Notes: a model not told the origin generated them from the sequence alone. A stretch of 64,000 nt of DNA from Pontibacter ramchanderi (GCF_002846395.1 NZ_PJMU01000002.1:744001-808000), one strand, 5' to 3'; counted from the stretch's first letter, positions 26,274 to 36,010 are shown. A program made the numbers and translations.

Positions 26274-27365
26274 TTACAGCAAACTCACCAATTCCGATAC
26301 TTCGGGCGTGTCGTTGTGGTGCCACATGCCTTTTACGGTACCGTCCTGCAGCAGCATGGTGCCAGGGTTGGAGCGCATCATGGTCTTGAGCACGGTGCCG
26401 TCGCCGAAATAATAAGGAGCGCCCAGCCCTACCTCGTGGCGAAAAGCCTCGAACTCCTGGCGTCCGGAGGAAGTAATGACCACTGGCGCTATACCTTGCT
26501 GCTCGGCTGCCTGCACCAGCTTGTTGATTTTGTCGATGTTGCTGCGGTTAGCTTTGCCCACGCTGTGTACGATCACGAGCAGTTTGTTGCCGGTCAGGAT
26601 CTCCTGCGTTAGGTCGCCCTCGTCGTTCCACACGTTAAAGTCCGTGATCTTCGGACCATCCTCCGGGTTCACGGCCACCATCTCTTTAAAGGTATAGCCC
26701 TCCTCCATCGGGTATTCCTCAAACTCCTGCTCCTGCCCGTCTTTCACCATCACATACTTGTAGCGCAGCGGTGCCGAGGGTTCCATCAGCGTCGGAATGT
26801 TGTTACCTATTTTATAGGCGCGGAAGTCTACATAAGGCAGGTGCTCGTAGGCGTACCAGCCAATGCCCACCGAAATCAGTGCGGTAAGCGCCGTAACGGT
26901 CGCGCCCACCTTGGCCTGCACCAGTGGCTGCAGCTGCTTGCGGTAAATAAGCAACCACACGATCATTACCAGCAGCACAATATCTTTTGTGAACGACTCC
27001 CATGGCGTAAGTTTAATGGCATCGCCGAAGCAGCCGCAATCGGTCACTTTGTTGAAGTAGGCTGAGTAAAAGGTCAGAAATGTGAAGAAGACGATCATGG
27101 CCAGCAGCAGCCAGAGCACTTCTTTCAGCTTCCAGCGCAGCAGCAGTGCTACACCCAGCACGATCTCCGCTGCACTCAGGAAGATAGACAGAAACAGCGC
27201 CGCCGGCACCAGCGACAAAAATACAGGCGAAATGTCGTGGGCGAATACCTCGAAGTACTCTTCCAGTTTAATGGCTGTACCAACCGGGTCGTTGATTTTG
27301 ATCAGGCCCGAGAAGATGAAGAGCACTCCTACAAAAAGCCAGAAAAATTTAGTGATGTAGCGCAT
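26274..27365 (-). CDS. BT_3928-type DoxX family membrane protein with C-terminal thioredoxin-like part
   Basis: At 363 residues it has four to five helices of the DoxX type in the first 140 residues (LFIFSGLIKINDPVGTAIKLEEYFEVF) followed by a membrane helix and a thioredoxin-like C-terminal domain (KLLVIVHSVGKANRSNIDKINKLV) lacking a CxxC. Bacteroidota genomes carry this family, named after BT_3928, next to DUF1599, as here apart from one inserted gene. Its role is unknown; a redox or envelope link is possible. The G-rich repeat ends four bases before its start codon. Confidence 0.85.
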   Translation of the reverse strand: MRYITKFFWLFVGVLFIFSGLIKINDPVGTAIKLEEYFEVFAHDISPVFLSLVPAALFLSIFLSAAEIVLGVALLLRWKLKEVLWLLLAMIVFFTFLTFYSAYFNKVTDCGCFGDAIKLTPWESFTKDIVLLVMIVWLLIYRKQLQPLVQAKVGATVTALTALISVGIGWYAYEHLPYVDFRAYKIGNNIPTLMEPSAPLRYKYVMVKDGQEQEFEEYPMEEGYTFKEMVAVNPEDGPKITDFNVWNDEGDLTQEILTGNKLLVIVHSVGKANRSNIDKINKLVQAAEQQGIAPVVITSSGRQEFEAFRHEVGLGAPYYFGDGTVLKTMMRSNPGTMLLQDGTVKGMWHHNDTPEVSELVSLL

Positions 27366-27368
27366 GGT

Positions 27369-27411
27369 TTACCTCCCCCCTGCCCCCTCCTAAAAACAGA
27401 AGGGGGTGAGG
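27369..27411. repeat. G/C-rich palindromic repeat, copy A
   Basis: Reads TTACCTCCCCCCTGCCCC then CTCCTAAAAACAG then AAGGGGGTGAGG. It can fold on itself (CCCCCT with AGGGGG) and is nearly identical to copy B in inverted orientation at 28381-28421. It lies directly upstream of the BT_3928-type gene. Confidence 0.85.
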
Positions 27412-27493
27412 AATTATGTTTATGTTTTAGTAAAAGTTCGGCTTAGCTAAGGCACGTTTATATGCTTTAGGTCTTGTTGCCGTTTAATGATTC

Positions 27494-28300
27494 CTATTTC
27501 TGAGTGAACCTGATCAGTTCATTTATATACAGATCACCGAAGCTATCCTGGGTCATGGTTATAAAGCCTTCCGTATGATTCCCCCTGTGTCTTAAGGTCT
27601 CTCTGTTATTCCGTTGCCGGGCAATCTTAGTGCTTTCTTCTATTGTGGTGAATTTATCTTTCTCCCCTGCTACAATTAGCATGTCGCACTTTATTTTTTT
27701 CAGCTTTGAGGTATAACCGTCGGCTCCTGTCGGCAGCACAATATCCCGGTCTTTTAACTCCTTTATTTTTGAAACATAGGCACCAGGTTCATAGACAAAC
27801 CCCTCTCCTATCAGAAAGTCCACCTTCTCCTGCTGCAAGGCGAGCGTCGCTACGATTGTGCCCATCGAAAATGCCAGCACTCCTGTTTTATTCCCCTTGA
27901 TGTTCTTTTTTGTCCACCCCAACACAGTCTGCAAATCGATGGCAAACTCATTGTAATAAAGATTAAGGGGGTTAATTTCAAAATCAGAGCTTTCCCCGAA
28001 ACCCCTGTAGTCGTATGCTACCACAGTAAAGCCATTATCTGTAAGAGCCTTGATGTGGTAGAGCCAATAAGACATGTTACCGCTATCAGCATAAGTCAGT
28101 ACCAATGTTGTTTTAGTGTCTTTGTCCTCTGCTGGCTTAATAACCCAGGTGTTGATGGCATAACCATCCACGGTATTCAGCACCTGCTGCTTATAACGCA
28201 TTCCCAGGCTGTCGGGCGTGGCTACATATTCTCTGACTGGTTTTATGGCATAGCAGTCAAAGGAAAACAGAAAGACAAGAACCAATAGTATATTTTTCAT
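27494..28300 (-). CDS. Exported alpha/beta hydrolase, AT-rich insertion
   Basis: From the ATG before KNILLVLVF it has 268 residues with a signal peptide ending FDCYA. The alpha/beta hydrolase catalytic set is visible: VAYDYRGFGESSD (oxyanion side), nucleophile elbow LAFSMGTIVA with Ser but Ala in place of the first Gly, Asp in VAGEKDKFT and His in RHRGNHTEGF. Two sampled 60-base lines are about 40-43% GC, against 68% for one line in the neighbouring DoxX-like gene. Together with flanking inverted repeats this suggests acquisition. Substrate unknown. Confidence 0.85.
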   Translation of the reverse strand: MKNILLVLVFLFSFDCYAIKPVREYVATPDSLGMRYKQQVLNTVDGYAINTWVIKPAEDKDTKTTLVLTYADSGNMSYWLYHIKALTDNGFTVVAYDYRGFGESSDFEINPLNLYYNEFAIDLQTVLGWTKKNIKGNKTGVLAFSMGTIVATLALQQEKVDFLIGEGFVYEPGAYVSKIKELKDRDIVLPTGADGYTSKLKKIKCDMLIVAGEKDKFTTIEESTKIARQRNNRETLRHRGNHTEGFITMTQDSFGDLYINELIRFTQK

Positions 28301-28380
28301 TATATGCTTTTCAGTAAAGTCTCTCCTGTTTAAACTGTACCCTTTCAAACTAGCTTCCTCACTTAATTTAGTTTACGAGA

Positions 28381-28421
28381 GCTCCCCCTCCTGTTTTTAG
28401 GAGGGGGCCGGGGGGAGGTTA
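28381..28421. repeat. G/C-rich palindromic repeat, copy B (inverted)
   Basis: Inverted near-copy of 27369-27411, differing in a few bases. Its end overlaps the stop codon of the DUF1599 gene. The central TCCTGTTTTTAGGA also forms a hairpin. Confidence 0.85.
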
Positions 28422-28964
28422 CTCCGCAAAGCCTGACTTAATCAGCGCGAACACCGCATAATTGATCATGTCGCGGTAGTTGGCCTCTACGCCTTCCGAG
28501 ATCAGGGTCTGGCCTTCGTTGTCTTCGATCTGCTTGGTACGGTAGAGCTTCATCAGGATGATGTCGGTGATGGAGCTCACACGCATGTCGCGCCAGGCCT
28601 CGCCGTAGTCGTGGTTTTTGGCGTTGAGCAGCTTGATGTTCTCTTCGATCTGTTGGGTATACATGTGCTCCACCTCCTCTGCCGAAAGCGTCAGTTCGTC
28701 ACTCTCCTGCAGGCCGAGCTGCATCAGGGCGATCACGCAGTAGTTGATGATGCCCACAAACTCGTCGCGGATGTCATCCTCTACCATTTGCCTGCCTTTC
28801 TCCTGAATGGAGCGGATGCGCTGGGCCTTGATGAAGATCTGGTCGGTGATGGACGGCAATCGGAGCACGCGCCAGGCGGTGCCGTAATCTTTGGTCTTCT
28901 TGACGAAGGTATCTTTGCAGCGGTTTACTACCTGATTATATTCCTGGAGTGTTTGACTAATCAA
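28419..28964 (-). CDS. DUF1599 protein with two internal repeats
   Basis: The start is taken as TTG, encoding (M)ISQTLQEYNQV, because no ATG lies near the conserved beginning; this gives 181 residues, the normal family length. The two halves repeat the pattern KxxDYGxAWR...SITD.I..K..R...I: TKDYGTAWRVLRLPSITD and NHDYGEAWRDMRVSSITD. The family is associated by name with nucleotide metabolism but has no proven reaction. It is divergent from folP with a very short spacer. Extending the open frame further upstream would run into folP and is not believable. Confidence 0.78.
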   Translation of the reverse strand: MISQTLQEYNQVVNRCKDTFVKKTKDYGTAWRVLRLPSITDQIFIKAQRIRSIQEKGRQMVEDDIRDEFVGIINYCVIALMQLGLQESDELTLSAEEVEHMYTQQIEENIKLLNAKNHDYGEAWRDMRVSSITDIILMKLYRTKQIEDNEGQTLISEGVEANYRDMINYAVFALIKSGFAE

Positions 28965-28988
28965 CTTTTTAGCTTTAATTTTAAACGA

Positions 28989-29864
28989 TTGACAGATACG
29001 CCAACATTGGAATCGAAAGATAAGTTTTTTCGAAAGAAAAGCACACTTAACTGCCGCGGAAAAATCCTTTCGCTGGACACGCCGCTCGTTATGGGCATCC
29101 TCAACGTCACGCCTGACTCCTTCTTTGCAGACAGCCGACTCAGCTCCATTGATGAAGTTTTGCACCGCACCGAAGCCATGTTGCGCGACGGAGCTGACAT
29201 GCTTGACCTGGGGGGTTATTCCTCCCGACCAGGTGCTGCAGAGGTTTCTGTGGCAGAGGAACTGGACCGCGTTATACCTGCCGTAGAGGCCATCATGCAG
29301 CACTTTCCGGAAACCATCATCTCCGTAGATACCTTTCGGGCCAAGGTGGCTGAGGAAAGTATAGCGGCAGGCGCTTCCATTATTAACGATATAGCGGGCG
29401 GCAACCTCGACGAGGCCATGTTCGAGACCGTGGCACGACTGCAGGTACCGTACATTCTCATGCACATGCGCGGCACACCGCAAACCATGAACAGCCTGAC
29501 CGATTACAACGACCTGGTGCTGGAGGTGATAGACGAGTTGCAGGCCAAAGTGGCACAGCTAAAAAATCTGGGCGTGAACGACATTATCCTGGACCCTGGA
29601 TTTGGTTTTGCCAAGACCGTAGACCAGAACTTTGAGTTAATGCGCCGCCTTGAGGAACTTCGTATACTCGAGCTGCCGTTACTAGTGGGAGTATCCCGCA
29701 AGTCCATGACCTACAAATACCTCGGCATTGACCAATCAGAGGCACTGGCCGGCACAATAGCACTCAACACCATCGCGTTAGGGAAAGGCGCCGACATTTT
29801 GCGGGTGCACGACGTAAAAGAAACTAAACAGACTATCCAACTATACACGAAAGTAGCGCATTGA
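28989..29864 (+). CDS. folP: Dihydropteroate synthase
   Basis: The protein carries LVMGILNVTPDSFF, DMLDLGGYSSRPGA, SVDTFRAKVAE, INDIAGGN, ILDPGFGFAK and VGVSRKSM, the complete DHPS set. It joins pABA to the pterin pyrophosphate in folate synthesis and is the sulfonamide target. The N-terminus has no ATG before this core: TTG at 28989 or 29007 are candidates, giving 291 or 285 residues. The stop overlaps the next start as TTGA, so it is coupled to cdaA. Confidence 0.94.
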   Translation: MTDTPTLESKDKFFRKKSTLNCRGKILSLDTPLVMGILNVTPDSFFADSRLSSIDEVLHRTEAMLRDGADMLDLGGYSSRPGAAEVSVAEELDRVIPAVEAIMQHFPETIISVDTFRAKVAEESIAAGASIINDIAGGNLDEAMFETVARLQVPYILMHMRGTPQTMNSLTDYNDLVLEVIDELQAKVAQLKNLGVNDIILDPGFGFAKTVDQNFELMRRLEELRILELPLLVGVSRKSMTYKYLGIDQSEALAGTIALNTIALGKGADILRVHDVKETKQTIQLYTKVAH

Positions 29865-30709
29865 TTCCTTTATTTACACTGGGTTTTTTGGAGATTGAGT
29901 TGCTGGATGTGCTCGACATCCTGCTCGTTACGGTACTGTTGTACCAGCTCTACAAACTCCTGACCGGTAGCGTAGCCCTCAAAATTTTCCTGGGCCTGCT
30001 CTCCATCTACCTGCTATACTTGGTGGTGAGAGCGGCGGGCATGGAGTTGCTCAGCATCATCCTCGGCCAGTTTATGGGTGTGGGTGTGCTCGCAGCCATT
30101 ATTGTGTTCCAGCCCGAGATCCGCCGTTTCCTGCTGCTCATCGGTAAAACGACCGCCTTCAACAACGACCGCCTGTTCCGGGGCTTCCCGTGGCGCCGCG
30201 ATCAGGTGGAGAAACTCAGCCTCACCCCTTTTATTGAAGCCGCCAAATCGCTGGCCGCCAAAAACACGGGCGCGCTGATCGTGTTTGCCAAGAGTTCTGA
30301 ACTGAAGTACTACGCCGAGTCCGGTGACCTGATCGATGCCGTGATCTCAAAGCGCCTGCTGATGTCGATCTTCAACAAGACAAGTCCGCTGCATGACGGT
30401 GCCGTGATCATTTCGGGCAATCGCATTAAAGCGGCCCGCTGCATTTTGCCCGTAACAGAAAACAACGATATACCTGCTTCGATGGGTCTGCGCCACCGCG
30501 CTGCCATTGGCCTGAGCGAGGTAACGGACAGCGTGGTGCTGGTGGTATCAGAAGAGACGGGGCAGATCGCGCTCGTGCGCAATGCCGAGGTATACCGCAA
30601 CTTGTCCTCTGCCGACCTGCGTGTGAAGCTAAACCAATTCCTGTTTGACACCGATCAGAAACCAGCCGCTGCTCCGGCTCCCGCTGAAAAATCAGTGAGC
30701 GCAGCCTAA
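29861..30709 (+). CDS. cdaA: Diadenylate cyclase (CdaA type)
   Basis: A 282-residue membrane protein starting at TTG overlapping folP by four bases. Three helices fill residues 10-85, then the DisA_N catalytic domain with LHDGAVII (DGA) and LRHRAAIGLSE (RHR). It makes cyclic di-AMP from two ATP. The C-terminal Ala/Pro tail is low complexity. Linkage of folP and cdaA is common in Bacteroidota; the folP-cdaA pair may be co-regulated. Terminator at 30726. Confidence 0.94.
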   Translation: MIPLFTLGFLEIELLDVLDILLVTVLLYQLYKLLTGSVALKIFLGLLSIYLLYLVVRAAGMELLSIILGQFMGVGVLAAIIVFQPEIRRFLLLIGKTTAFNNDRLFRGFPWRRDQVEKLSLTPFIEAAKSLAAKNTGALIVFAKSSELKYYAESGDLIDAVISKRLLMSIFNKTSPLHDGAVIISGNRIKAARCILPVTENNDIPASMGLRHRAAIGLSEVTDSVVLVVSEETGQIALVRNAEVYRNLSSADLRVKLNQFLFDTDQKPAAAPAPAEKSVSAA

Positions 30710-30725
30710 GTATAAAGAAATAGAA

Positions 30726-30764
30726 ACAGCGAAGCCAACCTGTCAAATGGGTTGGCTTCGCTGT
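30726..30764 (+). terminator. Terminator of folP-cdaA
   Basis: ACAGCGAAGCCAACC pairs over 15 bases with GGTTGGCTTCGCTGT, separated by nine bases and followed by a short T stretch. Confidence 0.88.
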
Positions 30765-30993
30765 TCTTAGACGGGTAGCAGGTATAGCAGTTTTGTAGCT
30801 GACCCTGTCCGCTCTCACCCCAACCTGGGGAACAGATTCCCCACTTTCATGTTCCCTTCCACAGTTTGTGATAAATCCGCATAAACAACAACCAACTGAT
30901 TACCAATCGATTGAGCTCAAATACCAGTTCTGGCACGGTTATGCCAATAGGGCAATGCGAAACAAATGTTAATCTAAACTAAACTGACATAAC

Positions 30994-31338
30994 ATGAAAA
31001 AAGTAACTTTTTTAGCAGCCGCCATCGCCCTTCTTGGATTTACATCAATTGATGCGAACGCACAAGCTACACAGGCTGCTGAGCAAGCCCAGACACAGAC
31101 ACAAAACGACAATAAAGAGAAAGTTACAAAAGATCAGCTTCCTGCGCCTGTAAAGGCTGTTTTGGATCACGAAGCTTACAAAGAGTGGACAGTAGGCGAC
31201 ATCTACAAAGTGAAACCGGCTGAAGGTGCCGCTAACGCAAAAGTTGTTTACGAAATCGCCCTGACGAACAAAGAAGGCCAGACTGGTACTATTACGCTTG
31301 ATGAGCAAGGCCAGGACGCTTCTAAAGAGCAGGAATAG
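30994..31338 (+). CDS. Small secreted protein of unknown function
   Basis: The 114 residues have a signal peptide ending IDANAQ, a Gln/Thr-rich linker (QAAEQAQTQTQNDNKEK) and a folded part, LPAPVKAVLDHEAYKEW, resembling the PepSY-like short periplasmic proteins of Bacteroidota, then GTITLDEQGQD. It is monocistronic with an ordinary terminator. PepSY-likeness is a weak impression; function unknown. Confidence 0.7.
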   Translation: MKKVTFLAAAIALLGFTSIDANAQATQAAEQAQTQTQNDNKEKVTKDQLPAPVKAVLDHEAYKEWTVGDIYKVKPAEGAANAKVVYEIALTNKEGQTGTITLDEQGQDASKEQE

Positions 31339-31404
31339 TCTTAGCTAAAGCATACAAATAGCCAAAGCGCATTTAAAGAAACTATACTTAGAACTATGGA
31401 AAGG

Positions 31405-31429
31405 GCCTCCGCTTAGCGGAGGCTTTTTT
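31405..31429 (+). terminator. Terminator of the small secreted protein gene
   Basis: GCCTCCGC and GCGGAGGC pair across TTA, then TTTTTT. Confidence 0.92.
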
Positions 31430-31440
31430 GCTTTTACCCC

Positions 31441-31653
31441 TTAAATTCTACGCTTCCAGAATACCCAGTAAGCCAGCAAGCCAAACACGGGCACCACCCA
31501 AAGCACCACCATCCAGAGCAGGCGCTCGGTCAGGGTATAGTTGGTTCGGAAGATCAGGTGCAGGAGCGAGAGCACCACCAGGACGTAGTGGATTACCACC
31601 AGCAGCACCATAAGGCTGAAGAAAGGCTCCATTTCAATATAACAGAACAGCAT
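31441..31653 (-). CDS. Small PLDc_N-type membrane protein
   Basis: The 70 residues consist of two hydrophobic helices. LWMVVLWVVPVFGLLAYWVF matches the PLDc_N signature (W...P..G...Y), the anchor often found before phospholipase D domains but here alone. It has a weak start and is followed leftward by a terminator region. Function unknown. Confidence 0.75.
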   Translation of the reverse strand: MLFCYIEMEPFFSLMVLLVVIHYVLVVLSLLHLIFRTNYTLTERLLWMVVLWVVPVFGLLAYWVFWKRRI

Positions 31654-31682
31654 AGCGATGATTCAGTGTCGTGGATGGCTTA

Positions 31683-31970
31683 TCAGAAAATAATCTGACT
31701 GACAAACCAGGCCAGGTAGGCCAGTGCAGGTGCGCAGAGTAGCAAAACCATCCCCAGGTTCACGCGCACCCACTGCGGGTTGAGCATCATGCTCAGGTAA
31801 GCCTCCGCCGAGAGCAAGATAGAGAAGTAAAAGGTAATCTGCAGTAGCGTGCCTGTCAGGTTCACCTCACCCCGCATATCCGCTGTGGCATAGGCCAGAA
31901 ACGAAATCACCAGCCAGGCCAGCACGGTACCGAGCAGCAACTGACCAGCTTTTATCTTGACATTGTTCAT
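31683..31970 (-). CDS. Small three-helix membrane protein
   Basis: The 95-residue form from ATG 31970 has three transmembrane helices (about 10-27, 40-61, 72-92) and no recognised motif. It starts immediately next to three tandem AGGTATA words and shares a leftward orientation with the preceding small membrane gene (29-base gap), so they may be one unit. Confidence 0.65.
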   Translation of the reverse strand: MNNVKIKAGQLLLGTVLAWLVISFLAYATADMRGEVNLTGTLLQITFYFSILLSAEAYLSMMLNPQWVRVNLGMVLLLCAPALAYLAWFVSQIIF

Positions 31971-31992
31971 AGGTATAGCAGGTATAGGTATA
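31971..31992. repeat. Three tandem AGGTATA words
   Basis: AGGTATA occurs at 31971-31977, 31980-31986 and 31986-31992. Read on the minus strand the copies sit immediately before the start codon of the three-helix protein, in the ribosome-binding region. Confidence 0.85.
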
Positions 31993-32016
31993 AGCAATCA
32001 TGACAAGGTAACAAAA

Positions 32017-32048
32017 AAACGGCCGCTTCCCAATGAAAGCGGCCGTTT
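32017..32048. terminator. Terminator hairpin after kbl
   Basis: AAACGGCCGCTT and AAGCGGCCGTTT form a perfect 12-base stem 24 bases after the kbl stop (leftward). Confidence 0.88.
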
Positions 32049-32071
32049 CTATACCTGGCGGGTTTGTTGTT

Positions 32072-33268
<1,197 letters not shown>

Positions 33269-33331
33269 GGGTTATCTTCGTTAAGCGGTTACTTGTTTTT
33301 ATGTTGTGGCAGGTATAGTGCCTGCTTGGAT

Positions 33332-34564
33332 TTACTCTTCCGTTTTGGGCGGCGGACGACGCATGATCGGTCTTGGCCGTGGCGGCTTGGGTTGGGGTGC
33401 CTCCTCAGGTATAGACGCAGGCGGTACGCTTGACGGTTCGTCTTCCGGCTTCTGCTGTCCTTCTACTTTCGGGTTGGCCGTTTGATCTAACCCCGTTGAA
33501 GCTGCTGCCGGTGCCGGACGTTTGATGATTGGACGCGGCCGTGGAGGTTTGGGTGTTCCTTCGCTTGCGAACTGGCTCGGGTTGTCATTAGCTGTTCCTT
33601 CTGCTGCAGCTGGTTTCTCTTCTGCCCCGGGACTATCTTCTTCCTGCACAGGTTTCTGCAAAGCCGTCGGACGCCTGATGACCGGCCTCGGGCGTGGAGG
33701 CTTCGGAGTCTCTGCAGCGGCATCGCCCGTTGGCGCCATACCTGCAGCCGGAACATCCGGATTTGGGGCTGGCCTATCTACAGTTGCCTCTTCTTGTTCC
33801 TGCACTGGCTTTTGCAAAGCGGCCGGCCTTTTGATGACGGGTCTTGGGCGGGCTGGCTTTGCAGGTTCAGCGGATGGGTTTGCCGCAGCGGGCTGCTCAG
33901 GTATAGCGTTATCCGCATGTGTTTCGCTTGCTGGTTGCAACGGCGGTTTCGACAGGGCTGCTGGGCGCTTGATCACCGCCCGGGCTCGTGGCGCGACTGG
34001 CTCCTGTGGTACAGGCGAATCCGCCTCTGCGGGCTTGTCGATCGTTGGATCGGCAGCTGGCTTCGATATAACAGGACGCTTGATAACGGGCCTGGCCTTG
34101 GGAGTAGCAGGAGTTGTTCCTTCCGCTGGCTTTTCCGAGGCTGTCTGGTCGCCGGTTTCTGGGTTTTGCAAAGCGGCAGGGCGGCGCACTACTGGTCTCG
34201 GTTTAGGCACTGCGGCTGGTGTAACCTGCTTCTCCTCAGTTGTTTCCTGTGGAACATCTGTCGCGGCAGGTATAGCTGGCGCATCAGAGTTTGTGCCAAC
34301 CGGAGTCTCAGGTATAGCAGCAGATGGGGCAGCACGCCGCGCGGCCGGTCTCGGAGCGGCGGTTGCGGCTGGCTTCGGCACGTCTTCTTCGCGCAGGTGG
34401 TAGCGCAGGCGTACGTTGTTGAGCACCATCTTTACGGCCACATAAAAGCTATTGGGATGCATCTGCGCATACATGCTTTCCCAAGCCAGATAACGGGCCG
34501 GGTCCTCTGCCGCAAAGGCATCCTTGTTTATCCGTTTTTTTATGAGGTACTCTTCAAACGTCAT
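33332..34564 (-). CDS. Pro/Ala-rich repeat protein with a conserved N-terminal segment
   Basis: The 410-residue protein has an ordered N-terminus of about 65 residues (MTFEEYLIKKRINKDAF, AWESMYAQMHPNSFYVAVKM), then low-complexity sequence with seven repeats built on RPRPVIKRPAALQKP. Units vary in spacing and carry acidic/Ala/Pro-rich links, ending RPIMRRPPPKTEE. The basic-proline blocks resemble nucleic acid- or SH3-like binding segments, but function is unknown. It lies between kbl and tdh. Slippage may change repeat number. Confidence 0.8.
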   Translation of the reverse strand: MTFEEYLIKKRINKDAFAAEDPARYLAWESMYAQMHPNSFYVAVKMVLNNVRLRYHLREEDVPKPAATAAPRPAARRAAPSAAIPETPVGTNSDAPAIPAATDVPQETTEEKQVTPAAVPKPRPVVRRPAALQNPETGDQTASEKPAEGTTPATPKARPVIKRPVISKPAADPTIDKPAEADSPVPQEPVAPRARAVIKRPAALSKPPLQPASETHADNAIPEQPAAANPSAEPAKPARPRPVIKRPAALQKPVQEQEEATVDRPAPNPDVPAAGMAPTGDAAAETPKPPRPRPVIRRPTALQKPVQEEDSPGAEEKPAAAEGTANDNPSQFASEGTPKPPRPRPIIKRPAPAAASTGLDQTANPKVEGQQKPEDEPSSVPPASIPEEAPQPKPPRPRPIMRRPPPKTEE

Positions 34565-34983
34565 AATATGCTGACCGTGTGCTATACCTGCAAAGGTACG
34601 GAAACAGGTCGGAATCGTGTTTCTATATTCGCTCCATCAGCTGGCTGCCTGGTTTGCAGTGCCCGATCGCTCAACAAATATAAGAAAATCGCACACCTGA
34701 AACAGGCGGGCATTATTTCTATTTTACTATTGCATTACTTAATCGTTAAATCTGCCTTTGGCTATTTCAGTACCCGATCTGCGGCTATACCTTTGGTGCG
34801 TGGTGAAAATATTAGGTTAAGATTAAATTAGTGAGCTTGAAGCGCTTGCCCCTGGCAAGCGTTTTCTATTTGTACCCATTTCAAGTTCAACGTGCTTCTG
34901 CTCTGTAGCCTTGCGATTCTTGCACCTATACTTTCAGTATTGCCTCGAAATCGGTTACTTTGTGCAAAATAATTTAACAGACT
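34565..34983. other. 419-base spacer between divergent genes
   Basis: It must hold promoters for the repeat protein (left) and the threonine dehydrogenase (right). A TACTTTG at 34956-34962 is a near match to the -7 element 22 bases before the ATG. Two AGGTATA words (complement) occur at about 34583 and 34785. No gene or RNA visible. Confidence 0.4.
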
Positions 34984-35961
34984 ATGGCAAACACAAGTGA
35001 CACGGTATTGGTGATTGGTGCCTGCGGACAACTTGGCTCGGAACTCACCCTGGAGCTGCGCAACATGTACGGTGGGTCGAATGTGGTGGCGGTCGACATT
35101 GCGGCGCCCAAGCAGGCCGACCTCCGCGACTCAGGCCCTTTTGAGAAAGTGGATGTGCTGGACACAAACGTACTGGCCGAACTGGCCTCTAAATATAAAT
35201 TCAAGCAGATTTACCACCTGGCGGCTGTGCTCTCGGCCACCGGTGAGCGTAACCCGAAGTTCGCCTGGAAACTGAACATGGAGGGCCTCTTCAACGTGCT
35301 GGACCTCTCGCTGGAGCACAAGGTGCAGAAGGTATACTGGCCCAGCTCGATTGCTGTTTTCGGCCCGAACACCCCGCGTCAGAACACGCCGCAGTACACC
35401 GTCATGGACCCGAACACGGTTTATGGTGTAAGCAAGCAGGCGGGTGAGCGCTGGTGCGAGTACTACTTCCAGAAGTATGGCCTTGATGTGCGCAGCCTCC
35501 GCTACCCCGGCCTCATCGGTTACAAAGCCCTGCCAGGCGGCGGCACTACTGATTATGCCGTGGACATTTACCACAAAGCCCTGGAAAACGAAACCTACGA
35601 GTGCTTCCTGAGCGAAAACACTTACCTGCCGATGATGTACATGCCAGATGCCCTCAAAGCGACCCTGGACCTGATGCACGCACCAGCCGAGCAGGTGAAG
35701 ATACGTGATTCTTATAACCTGAGTGCCATGAGCTTCTCGCCAAAAGAGATCACGGAATCCATTCAAAAGTTTATACCTGACTTCAAGATCACTTACAAAC
35801 CTGACTACCGTCAGCAGATCGCCGACTCGTGGCCACAGAGCATCGACGACAGCACCGCCCAGCAGGATTGGGGCTGGAAACCGGCCTACGACCTGGATGC
35901 CATGACCAAGGATATGCTGCTGAACCTGAAGAAGATGAAGGAAGAGCAGACGCTGGCGTAG
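34984..35961 (+). CDS. tdh: L-threonine 3-dehydrogenase, SDR type
   Basis: The 325-residue protein is an extended short-chain dehydrogenase: NAD motif GACGQLGSEL, catalytic YGVSK (Tyr and Lys) in NTVYGVSKQAGERW, and LRYPGLIGYKALPGGGTTDYAV, characteristic of epimerase-like threonine dehydrogenases. It converts threonine to 2-amino-3-ketobutyrate, the substrate of Kbl encoded 1.7 kb to the left. This is the SDR and not the zinc-dependent form. Confidence 0.93.
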   Translation: MANTSDTVLVIGACGQLGSELTLELRNMYGGSNVVAVDIAAPKQADLRDSGPFEKVDVLDTNVLAELASKYKFKQIYHLAAVLSATGERNPKFAWKLNMEGLFNVLDLSLEHKVQKVYWPSSIAVFGPNTPRQNTPQYTVMDPNTVYGVSKQAGERWCEYYFQKYGLDVRSLRYPGLIGYKALPGGGTTDYAVDIYHKALENETYECFLSENTYLPMMYMPDALKATLDLMHAPAEQVKIRDSYNLSAMSFSPKEITESIQKFIPDFKITYKPDYRQQIADSWPQSIDDSTAQQDWGWKPAYDLDAMTKDMLLNLKKMKEEQTLA

Positions 35962-35965
35962 TATT

Positions 35966-36010
35966 GACAAAAGACTACTGGTTTTGCCAAAATACGATTA
36001 GACAAAGGAC
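35966..36010. repeat. Two GACAAARGAC words
   Basis: GACAAAAGAC at 35966-35975 and GACAAAGGAC at 36001-36010, in the spacer after tdh. Confidence 0.75.

Noticed and set aside
27369..28421. G-rich inverted repeats as ends of an insertion sequence
   Set aside because: There is no transposase, no target-site duplication evident, and the intervening gene is an exported hydrolase.
28419..29483. 354-codon version of the DUF1599 gene
   Set aside because: It extends through folP on the opposite strand; only the last 181 codons match the family.
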